Below, piece by piece: positions 57,779-64,000 of a stretch of 64,000 nucleotides of DNA. The notes under the pieces were generated by a model, which worked only from the letters and a program-made list of their open reading frames with translations, was not told the origin of the DNA and did no database searches. The DNA lies in contig NZ_RJSG01000001.1 in assembly GCF_003725775.1 (NCBI RefSeq), positions 526,746 to 590,745 on the forward strand. Direction: 5' to 3'. Made by a program: the position numbers and the translations under genes. The stretch is from Nocardioides marmorisolisilvae. GTDB lineage: Bacteria > Actinomycetota > Actinomycetes > Propionibacteriales > Nocardioidaceae. Position 1 is the first letter of the stretch; every line of letters begins with the position of its first letter.

Positions 57779-58351
57779 GTGATCACCCCGCCCGCGAACC
57801 GCCTGGTTGCGACCGTTTCACGGTCGCTGCTGGTGACCGTCGAGGCGGTCGGGTTCGCGACGTACGTGCACTCCCACGCCGGCGGACAGTTCCCCGGTTG
57901 GGCGCCGACCGCAGCGCTGGCGGTGGTCGTCTTCGGCGGAGCTCTTCTGCTGGTGACGCGACGAGTCGGGTTCGTCGGCATCGCGGCATCCGTCCTCGGT
58001 CTTCAGGTCGTGATCCACGAGACGTTCTCCGCCCTGGCCGGTGCCGGGTCGATGCACGACACCGGTATGGCGATGCCGGGGATGCAGCTCGGCGGCTCGA
58101 TGCCCGCGGACCATCCGCACATGATCGGGAACCACGTGCTGATCGGCGTCGTCACGATGCTCCTCCTCCTGTGCCAGGACCGGGCGCTCGACGTCCTGGG
58201 CGGGCTGGTCCGCCTCCTGGTCCACCGTGCCCAGCCGGTGCTCCGCGCCTGCTTCGCCCGGACTCCCCGGCTCAGCCGGTCGCCCCGGATCCTCCTGCTC
58301 GCAGCCGACCCTCGACGCGGACCACCGGAGCTGGTCCTGCTCACGCCTTGA
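57779..58351 (+). CDS. Met/His-rich membrane protein, probable copper handling
   Basis: A 190-aa protein with four transmembrane helices. The loop between helices 3 and 4 is packed with likely Cu ligands (MHDTGMAMPGMQLGGSMPAD then HPHM). Its place just before ycnI and copCD supports copper binding. Translation start is uncertain: GTG 57779 lies inside a perfect GGAGGTGATC anti-SD complement (57776-57785), and no ATG/GTG/TTG lies at the usual distance downstream. The C-terminus is basic and perhaps extra-membrane. No known family is recognised. Confidence 0.65.
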   Translation: MITPPANRLVATVSRSLLVTVEAVGFATYVHSHAGGQFPGWAPTAALAVVVFGGALLLVTRRVGFVGIAASVLGLQVVIHETFSALAGAGSMHDTGMAMPGMQLGGSMPADHPHMIGNHVLIGVVTMLLLLCQDRALDVLGGLVRLLVHRAQPVLRACFARTPRLSRSPRILLLAADPRRGPPELVLLTP

Positions 58352-58422
58352 CGGTCCGAACCGGCGAGGCGCAGCAACCCCTGCCCTCAACCCGGTTCCA
58401 CCTCTCAAGGAGACGTTCCACC

Positions 58423-59124
58423 ATGTCCGCACGTCGCATGTCCGCTCGTATAACCACCCTGTCCGCCCTCGTCATCGGCGGCGGCCTGCTGCTCGCCGGC
58501 CCGGCGTCCGCGCACGTCACGATCTCGCCCGGCGAGGGCCACGCCGGCGACTACGTCGTCGGCACCGTCGCCGTGCCGCACGGTTGTGACGGCTCGGCCA
58601 CCACCAAGGTCGCCATCAAGATCCCCGAGGAGTTGCTCGCGGTGACGCCGACCATCAACCCGTCCTGGAACGTGGAGAAGAAGTTCGTCAAACTCCCGAA
58701 GCCGGTCACGAACGCGTACGGCGAAGAGGTCACCGAGCGGGTGGACCAGGTCGTCTACACCGCGAAGAAGCCGCTGCCGGACGGCTTCCGCGACGCCTTC
58801 GAGCTGTCGTTCCAGGTGCCGGACGTCGCCGGTACGACGATCTACTTCCCGACCGTCCAGACCTGCGAGAAGGGTCAGACGGCGTGGGTCGAGATCGCCG
58901 CTGAGGGCGCTGAGGAGCCGGAGCACCCGGCTCCGGCGTACCAGGTCCTGCCCGCGGTCGGCGCCGAGGGTGCGGCCAAGGTCAGCTCCGCTGAGACCGA
59001 GCCGACGGCCACCGTCACCTCCGACGACGGCTCCCCAGCTCTCGCGATCACCGCCCTGGTGGCCGGCGTACTGGGTCTCGGTCTCGGTGGCATCGCGCTC
59101 GCCCGCAGCCGTCGCCGCGCCTGA
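58423..59124 (+). CDS. YcnI family (DUF1775) copper-binding protein
   Basis: A 233-aa exported protein. The signal peptide ends at PASA, so the mature chain starts AHVTISP with an N-terminal histidine, the ligand of the histidine-brace copper site in YcnI. A cupredoxin-like DUF1775 domain (about 32-170) and a C-terminal transmembrane helix (ALAITALVAGVLGLGLGGIAL) with a basic stop follow. It is eight bases before the CopC-CopD gene, matching the ycnI-ycnJ pair of Bacillus. Confidence 0.92.
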   Translation: MSARRMSARITTLSALVIGGGLLLAGPASAHVTISPGEGHAGDYVVGTVAVPHGCDGSATTKVAIKIPEELLAVTPTINPSWNVEKKFVKLPKPVTNAYGEEVTERVDQVVYTAKKPLPDGFRDAFELSFQVPDVAGTTIYFPTVQTCEKGQTAWVEIAAEGAEEPEHPAPAYQVLPAVGAEGAAKVSSAETEPTATVTSDDGSPALAITALVAGVLGLGLGGIALARSRRRA

Positions 59125-59132
59125 GCAACCCG

Positions 59133-60815
59133 GTGAGCAACCCGGCGCAGCTGCCGCCCTGCCGACGCGCTCCGGCCCGGCTGGTGGCTGCCCTGGTGCT
59201 GGCGCTCTTCGGACTGGTGCTGGGGGCCGGTCCGGCGAGCGCACACACCGAGCTGCTCGGGAGCGACCCTGCCCAGGGCGCCGTCGTCCCGACCGCACCG
59301 GGCGAGGCCACGTTGCGGTTCAACGAACCGATCCGGGTGGTCACCTCGGCCGTGCACCTCTTCACCGCCGAGGGCGCAGAGCTCGCGACCACGGCCCGGG
59401 CGATCGACCACCGTGTCGTGGTCGATCTCCCGGGGGCCGTGGCCACGGGCACCTACACGTTGGCGTGGCGGGTGATCTCGGCCGACGGTCACCCGGTCGC
59501 CGGCGCCCTGACGTTCTCGGTCGGCGCACCGAGCCCGAAGGTCACCGCGCCAACGCTGGTGTCCCCGACCTCGCCGAGCCTGCAGCTCGCACTCGGTGCG
59601 GTGCAGGCGCTGGTGTACCTCGCGATGTTCCTCGCCATCGGCCTGGTCGTCTTCCGCCAGCTGCTTCTCCCCGCGTCGGTGGGTACAGGCTCTGCCCGCG
59701 ACGCCCTGCTGCGGGTGGCGCGTCGCGCAGCGGACGTCGGCATCGCTGCGTCGCTGCTGGTGCTCCCGCTCACCACGATCAACCAGCGCGGAGATCGGCT
59801 CTCCGCGCTGTTCGAGGCCCGGTCCTGGGAGATCGACCTGAGCGACCCCGAGCCGGTAGCGGCGATCCTCGCGATGCTCGGTCTCGCCCTGGCCGTGACC
59901 AGGTCGGCCCGCGGCCGGATCCAGGCGGTGCTCCCGCTCGCCGCCGGCGCCGTAGCGCTCGGGTCGCTGGCGCTCGTCGGCCACAGCCGCAGCTCGGGCC
60001 CGGCGCCGATGGTGATCACCTCGGACGTGCTGCACGTGCTGGCCGGCTCGGTGTGGTTCGGCGGCCTGGTCGGGCTCGCGCTGGTGCTGCGACGGCTGCG
60101 CGCCGAACCCGAGACAGCACTGCGGACCGTCGACCGCTTCTCGATGGTCGCGACCGGGCTGCTGGTCGCCGTCGGGGCCTCCGGCACCCTGCTGACCTGG
60201 CGGATCCTGCGGTCGTGGCACGGCTTCGTCGACACCTCCTTCGGCCAGACCCTGCTGGTCAAGCTCGCATTGGTTGCGGTGGTGGTCGTGCTGGCCGCGA
60301 TCAACCGCTGGCGGCTGCTCCCACGGTTGCGCCGGGAGGTCGGCAGCGGAGCAACCGGAGCCGGCCCTGCGGTCGACCGGCTGCGGCGCGCGGTCCGCAT
60401 CGAGGGGCTGGTCCTCGTCGGCGTCCTGGCCGTGACCGGGGTGCTCGTCGATCGCACGCCGGAGCGCCCGCAGAACACCTCCGCGTCCACCGCCCCCACG
60501 CCCCGGGCGACGGCCACGGCCGACGGCATCACGGTGACCCTGGAGCTCGACCCGGCACGGGTCGGCAGCAATGCCGTGTCCGTGTCCCTGACCGACGGCG
60601 CCGGCTCCGCCCTGACCCCCTACGCCGCACCGACGCTGACCCTCGTGCACGGGGACGTCCGACTCACCGGCCTGGCCCTGACCGAGCACCTGCCCGGCAC
60701 CTACCACTCCGAGTCGGTCCTCCCGAAGGCCGGGAGCTGGACGGCCGAGGTGACGGTGCGTACCGACGAGTTCGACGCCCGCGTGATCCCGGTGCGGTTC
60801 CGCGTCGGCCGCTGA
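59133..60815 (+). CDS. CopC-CopD fusion, copper uptake protein (YcnJ-like)
   Basis: A 560-aa fusion. A signal peptide ends at PASA and the mature N-terminus is AHTELLGSDP (CopC domain, about 38-130, with N-terminal His and later SADGHPVAG). Eight or so CopD helices follow (about 150-445), with conserved histidines in ALVGHSRSSG, ITSDVLHVLAGSVWFG. A C-terminal extracellular beta-domain (about 465-560) resembles the YtkA/CopC-like domain. Start GTG 59133. It should import copper in partnership with YcnI. Confidence 0.92.
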   Translation: MSNPAQLPPCRRAPARLVAALVLALFGLVLGAGPASAHTELLGSDPAQGAVVPTAPGEATLRFNEPIRVVTSAVHLFTAEGAELATTARAIDHRVVVDLPGAVATGTYTLAWRVISADGHPVAGALTFSVGAPSPKVTAPTLVSPTSPSLQLALGAVQALVYLAMFLAIGLVVFRQLLLPASVGTGSARDALLRVARRAADVGIAASLLVLPLTTINQRGDRLSALFEARSWEIDLSDPEPVAAILAMLGLALAVTRSARGRIQAVLPLAAGAVALGSLALVGHSRSSGPAPMVITSDVLHVLAGSVWFGGLVGLALVLRRLRAEPETALRTVDRFSMVATGLLVAVGASGTLLTWRILRSWHGFVDTSFGQTLLVKLALVAVVVVLAAINRWRLLPRLRREVGSGATGAGPAVDRLRRAVRIEGLVLVGVLAVTGVLVDRTPERPQNTSASTAPTPRATATADGITVTLELDPARVGSNAVSVSLTDGAGSALTPYAAPTLTLVHGDVRLTGLALTEHLPGTYHSESVLPKAGSWTAEVTVRTDEFDARVIPVRFRVGR

Positions 60816-60816
60816 G

Positions 60817-61833
60817 TCAGAGCGCCCCGGCCGCGACGATGTCGAGGGCGAGCAGGTCGTCGGCGTCGTACGGCATCGAGACGGTGACCCGCTCGGCGAG
60901 CCCGGCGAACCGGGCCCGGAAGGCCGGACCGACCTCGGCCAGTTCCCCGACGACCGCGAACGCAGCGAGCACCTCGTCGTCGACCAGGTCGGCGAGCTCG
61001 GACCAGCGGTCCTGCTTGGTCAAGGCGTGCGCCTCGGTGTGCAGGTCGGCCCAGCCGTGGTGCTCCAGCACCGGCGCGTACGCCGGGGTGGAGGCGTAGA
61101 AGCCGATCTGCTGGCGCACGCCCCGGGTCGCCTCACGCAGCGACTCCTCGGTGCGACCGGTCGCGACCATCACGAGCGTCGAGAACTCGAAGGCACCGTC
61201 GCGCCCGGAGCCGGCCCGGGCTGACGCGATGCCCGGCGCGAGGACGTGCTCCAGGTAGGAGCGCGACAGCAACGGGTGGCAGATGATCCCGTCTGCCACG
61301 CTGCCGGCCGCCTCGACCATCCGTGGGCCGACCGCTGCCAGCCAGATGCGGGGACTGGCCACCTCCAGCGGGCCGGGTGAGAACAGCGGCGGCATCAGCG
61401 TGTGCTGGTAGTGCTCCCCGGCGAACGCCAGCGGCTCGCCCGTCTGCCAGCTGGCGAAGATCGCACGCAGCGCCTCGACGTACTCGCGCATCCGCCCGGC
61501 CGGGTCCGACCAGGGCATCGCGTAGCGCCGGGTGATGTGCGGCTTGATCTGCGAACCCAGGCCCAGCACGAACCGACCGCCGGTGAGCCGCTGCAGGTCG
61601 TACGCCGAGTAGGCCAGCTCCATCGGCGTACGGGCGAACGCCACGGCGATCGAGGTGCCCAGCTCGATCCGCTCGGTGGCGGTGCTGGCCATGGTCAGGG
61701 CGATGAACGGGTCGTGGGCAGCCTCGGCCACGAACAGCCCGCCCACGTGACCGCGCTCCTCCGCCTCGCGGGCCAGCGCGGCGATCTTCTCCGGTCCGCC
61801 GTGGAAGGCGATGTCCGGGGTCGGTTCGTCCAC
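60817..61833 (-). CDS. LLM class F420-dependent oxidoreductase
   Basis: A 338-aa TIM-barrel enzyme of the luciferase-like monooxygenase superfamily (TIGR03617 type), using F420 or flavin. Features are EAAHDPFIALTMASTATERI, GTSIAVAFARTPMELAYSAYDLQRLTGGRFVLGLGSQ and RIWLAAVGPRMVEAAG. Start GTG 61833. The gene is convergent with copCD with one base between the stop codons. The presence of the family supports an F420-producing actinobacterium. Substrate unknown. Confidence 0.9.
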   Translation of the reverse strand: MDEPTPDIAFHGGPEKIAALAREAEERGHVGGLFVAEAAHDPFIALTMASTATERIELGTSIAVAFARTPMELAYSAYDLQRLTGGRFVLGLGSQIKPHITRRYAMPWSDPAGRMREYVEALRAIFASWQTGEPLAFAGEHYQHTLMPPLFSPGPLEVASPRIWLAAVGPRMVEAAGSVADGIICHPLLSRSYLEHVLAPGIASARAGSGRDGAFEFSTLVMVATGRTEESLREATRGVRQQIGFYASTPAYAPVLEHHGWADLHTEAHALTKQDRWSELADLVDDEVLAAFAVVGELAEVGPAFRARFAGLAERVTVSMPYDADDLLALDIVAAGAL

Positions 61834-62014
61834 GCGCCGAAGGCTAACGGTCGGCCGATCCAGGTGACGAGGAGTGGAACAGGTTCCAACTAGGGACCCA
61901 GAAACCAGACATTTTTCTCAGATTGCCCGTAACCCGGGTCACACCGCGCTCGTTGACCGCAGTACTTCGCCAGACGGGGGTCACGGCGAGACGAAGATTC
62001 TGGGAGGCAAGGAA

Positions 62015-62272
62015 ATGCTGGTCATCGCTCTGGTGCTCGTGCTGATCGCGGTCGGCTGCGCCGTCCTCATCGCTGAGGCCTCCCGCAGCCTGGTCCCGGT
62101 CGTCGGCCCGGACGCCCAGATCCTGACCCACTCCGCCACTCCCGACCAGGCCACCGCGCCGGTCGTCCCGACCCAGCGCACGGCGACCGAGTCCGCCCGC
62201 GCCGCGGCCACCTACGGCTTCATCGCCGAGCTGCCCGCCGAGAAGACGAACACCGTCCGGGTCAACCTCTAG
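62015..62272 (+). CDS. Small membrane-anchored protein, 85 aa
   Basis: A short protein with an N-terminal hydrophobic segment (MLVIALVLVLIAVGCAVLIAE) and a polar 60-residue tail; the Cys at position 16 could be a lipidation site, but the segment is more likely a simple membrane anchor. GGGAGGCAAGGAA is a very strong ribosome binding site before ATG 62015. A strong terminator follows directly. No family is recognised. Confidence 0.75.
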   Translation: MLVIALVLVLIAVGCAVLIAEASRSLVPVVGPDAQILTHSATPDQATAPVVPTQRTATESARAAATYGFIAELPAEKTNTVRVNL

Positions 62273-62281
62273 ACGCACCCA

Positions 62282-62327
62282 GAAAGGAAGCCCGGTCCGC
62301 GTGGGGCGGACCGGGCTTCACCCTTTC
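62282..62327. terminator. Hairpin terminator after the 85-aa gene
   Basis: AAGCCCGGTCCGC (62288-62300) pairs perfectly over 13 bp with GCGGACCGGGCTT (62306-62318), and GAAAGG/CCTTTC flanks extend the stem with a two-base bulge. It lies between convergent genes (the small membrane protein and the Rrf2 regulator) and can serve both strands. Confidence 0.88.
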
Positions 62328-62339
62328 CGGACAGCAGAG

Positions 62340-62816
62340 TCAGCCCTCGGCCAGCCAACCGCGCAGCGCTGTCAGCGCGGTGCGGCCGCTGTCCTTGTCG
62401 ACCGTCACGGCCAGGTCGGCCACGCTGACCTCGCGCAACGAGCTGCGCCAGGCCTGCTCGGCCTTGGCCATCACCCGCGCCACCCCGCAGGGTCGCGTGC
62501 ACTCCTCCGGCGGACTCGCCAGCGGTCCGCGCTGACGGATCTCGGTGCACCGGAACGCCGGCTGGTCGCCGTCGATCGCCTGGACCACGTCGAGCACGGT
62601 GATCGAGCTCGCTGCGCGGGTGAGCTCGTATCCGCCGTCGCGACCCTCGGTCGCCCGGACGAGCCCGGCCCGCGAGAGCTGCTGGAGGTTCTTGGCGAGA
62701 TACGTGCGCGAGATCCCGTGGAACTCGGCGAGCCGCGCCGCGGGGACCGGTTCCTGGGCCTGGCTGAGCACCACGCAGCAGTGCACGCCCCACTCGACGC
62801 CGGCGGACATCTTCAT
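62340..62816 (-). CDS. rsrR: RsrR-like Rrf2 family redox regulator
   Basis: A 158-aa iron-sulfur winged-helix repressor. The start MKMSAGVEWGVHCCVVL places Glu8 and His12 exactly where RsrR of Streptomyces uses them as 2Fe-2S ligands, and Cys90, Cys106 and Cys110 (CTEIRQ, EECTRPCG) give the remaining ligands. The DNA-binding part is ISRTYLAKNLQQLSRAGLV. It is divergent from an NmrA-type gene, as in Streptomyces. It should respond to cellular redox state through one-electron cycling. Confidence 0.88.
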   Translation of the reverse strand: MKMSAGVEWGVHCCVVLSQAQEPVPAARLAEFHGISRTYLAKNLQQLSRAGLVRATEGRDGGYELTRAASSITVLDVVQAIDGDQPAFRCTEIRQRGPLASPPEECTRPCGVARVMAKAEQAWRSSLREVSVADLAVTVDKDSGRTALTALRGWLAEG

Positions 62817-62842
62817 GGCCGGAAATATACCCGGATGACAAG

Positions 62843-62887
62843 TATCCACGTTGTGTGACACTATCTCGGACAGAACTTATCCACGTT
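62843..62887. promoter_or_regulatory. RsrR operator region, two direct repeats
   Basis: TATCCACGTT occurs at 62843-62852 and 62878-62887, 35 bases apart, in the divergent promoter of rsrR and the NmrA-type gene. The first copy also ends a short inverted repeat (GGATGACAAGTATCC). These are the likely binding sites of the Rrf2 protein. Confidence 0.7.
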
Positions 62888-62898
62888 AGGAGACAGGG

Positions 62899-63633
62899 AT
62901 GCGTATCGCAGTCGCCGGAGCCACCGGCCTGATCGGGAGCAAGCTCTCCCAGCTCGCCGCGGGCGAGGGGCACGAGGTCGTCGCCATCGCCCGCGAGACC
63001 GGGTTCGACCTGCTGACCGGGGACGGCCTGGACGCCGCCCTCACTGGGGCCGACGTCGTGGTGGACGTGACCCAGAGCCCGACCCTCGACGAGGCCGAGG
63101 CGAGCACGTTCTTCGAGACCGTCGCCCGGAACCTCGGCGAGTCAGCACACCGCGTCGGCGTCCCCCGCACGGTGGCACTCTCGATCGTCGGCGCCGACAA
63201 GTCGCCCGACTACGGGTACTACGTGGCCAAGGTCGCCCAGGAGAACGCGCACCGCAGGTACTCCCCCGAGCCCGTCGTCCTGCGTGCCACCCAGTTCCAC
63301 GAGTTCGCCGGCCAGATGCTCGGCTGGAACCGCTCCGGGAGCACGACGTCGATCATCGACGTCCCCACCCAGCCGGTCGCCACCGCCGAGATCGTCCGCC
63401 TGCTCCTGGACCTCGCGACCGGGGCCCGCACCGGGGACACCGAGCTCGCCGGGCCGAAGGTCGAGCAGCTCGTCGACCAGGTCCGTGAACTGGTCCGCCG
63501 CAGCGGCGAGGACCTCGAGGTCGTCGCCGTGCCGGGACCGCCGAGCATGGCCGGCGGGTCGATGCTGCCCGACGACGCAGCACTGCTGCGCGGACCGGAC
63601 TGGCTGACCTGGCTCGACGAGCAGCAGGGTTAG
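62899..63633 (+). CDS. NmrA-like NAD(P)-binding protein
   Basis: A 244-aa atypical short-chain dehydrogenase fold. The dinucleotide site is MRIAVAGATGLIGSKLSQLA, followed by GADVVVDVTQSP and a YYVAKVAQENAHR segment with the Lys of SDR proteins. RsrR-linked homologues (NmrA type) bind NAD(P) as a redox-state sensor or reductase. It is divergent from rsrR with an operator between them, and its stop overlaps the convergent SDR gene by four bases. Confidence 0.88.
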   Translation: MRIAVAGATGLIGSKLSQLAAGEGHEVVAIARETGFDLLTGDGLDAALTGADVVVDVTQSPTLDEAEASTFFETVARNLGESAHRVGVPRTVALSIVGADKSPDYGYYVAKVAQENAHRRYSPEPVVLRATQFHEFAGQMLGWNRSGSTTSIIDVPTQPVATAEIVRLLLDLATGARTGDTELAGPKVEQLVDQVRELVRRSGEDLEVVAVPGPPSMAGGSMLPDDAALLRGPDWLTWLDEQQG

Positions 63634-64000
63634 CCGTTCAGGCGGGCCCGGTACGCCGCCCGCTCCGGGGAGTCGGACCTGAGCGCCCGGTCGTCACGCA
63701 TCAGCCGACGGATCAGGCGCAGTGCAGGCTCCGGCGTGATCGCGGCCGCGTCGGCCAGGGCGCCCACGTATCCCGGCACGGCGATCTCGGCCTTGCGACT
63801 GCTCACCGACGCGACGACCGCATCGGCGATGTCGGCCGGCTGCACCTTCGGGATCGGCTTCATGTCGAGCCCGGAGGCCAGTGCGGTGTCGACCGCCGAG
63901 GGCAGCACCGCGGTCAGGCTCACGCCGCGTGCGGCGTACTCCAGCCGCGCCGCCGCGGTCAGCCCGACCACCGCGAACTTGCTCGCGTTGTAAACGGCGA
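63630..64000 (-). CDS. Short-chain dehydrogenase/reductase, 5' part missing
   Basis: About 123 codons of the C-terminal half of an SDR enzyme are present; the N-terminal NAD(P) site lies beyond the window. The catalytic YNASK motif appears at the very edge, then FAVVGLTAAARLEYA and GVSLTAVLPSAVDTAL. The end is a helical, arginine-rich tail (RRLMRDDRALRSD). It is convergent with the NmrA-like gene with a four-base overlap. Substrate unknown. Confidence 0.88.
   Translation of the reverse strand, partial: AVYNASKFAVVGLTAAARLEYAARGVSLTAVLPSAVDTALASGLDMKPIPKVQPADIADAVVASVSSRKAEIAVPGYVGALADAAAITPEPALRLIRRLMRDDRALRSDSPERAAYRARLNG

Overview
The window is a chromosomal segment from a high-GC actinobacterium. 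The protein families point to the Propionibacteriales, most likely Nocardioides or a close relative. This rests on an F420-dependent LLM oxidoreductase, WhiB, PASTA-tailed PonA2, class E sortase, DUF3151, DUF5063, holin-X and MarP families, on frequent GTG/TTG starts, and on a dispersed hairpin repeat that begins GGTTTCGA and ends CTCAACCACCG. No rRNA, CRISPR array, prophage or complete insertion sequence is visible.

Layout. 1-11.3 kb is a housekeeping block (purA, lipid kinase, DUF3151, fba, TrmH-type methylase, DedA, pyrE, sortase E) with a PadR-controlled membrane protein inside it. 11.3-43.6 kb follows, gene for gene in places, the order I recall for Mycobacterium tuberculosis Rv3661-Rv3683: HAD-IB hydrolase, a structured RNA in the position of Ms1, the Rv3662c family, acetate uptake and acs, holin-X, marP, Nudix, thioredoxin, nth, crp, MBL hydrolase, Nudix, RidA, a 51-aa DUF4177 protein, two ArsA-like ATPases, whiB4, ponA2, GatB/YqeY and a phosphoesterase. 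A 5.2-kb gene for a secreted beta-helix/Ig-like protein interrupts this block between crp and the MBL hydrolase. TerC and NhaA are also present, divergent, each with a structured leader. 43.6-54.2 kb carries tRNA-Pro, asd-lysC, ppnP, DUF5063, recR-ybaB-dnaX, DUF2252, a cation/proton antiporter, SRP RNA and tRNA-Ser. 54.2-64 kb is more accessory: SRPBCC and DUF1330 proteins, an unknown secreted protein, an orphan IS3-type OrfA, an Lrp regulator next to a copper-handling cluster (Met/His-rich membrane protein, YcnI, CopC-CopD fusion), an LLM oxidoreductase, an RsrR-like Rrf2 regulator divergent from its NmrA-type partner, and a partial SDR.

Genes that act together: satP-acs (acetate uptake and activation); lysC-asd (aspartate pathway, with an internal start for a lysC beta subunit); recR-ybaB-dnaX (recombination and replication); marP-Nudix-Trx-nth and the MBL-Nudix-RidA-DUF4177 operon (stress and maintenance); ycnI-copCD (copper).

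The most notable non-coding signals are: (1) a hairpin repeat family with compensatory base changes between its two long copies, lying between convergent genes and also read in frame inside dnaX (three copies) and the second ArsA-like ATPase; (2) the Ms1/6S-like RNA locus with a clear promoter; (3) a yybP-ykoY (manganese) riboswitch before terC whose last hairpin contains the ribosome binding site; (4) an nhaA leader with mutually exclusive stems; (5) a 30-bp palindromic operator before padR; (6) a Fic-like fold with a degenerate catalytic motif in the Rv3662c family protein.
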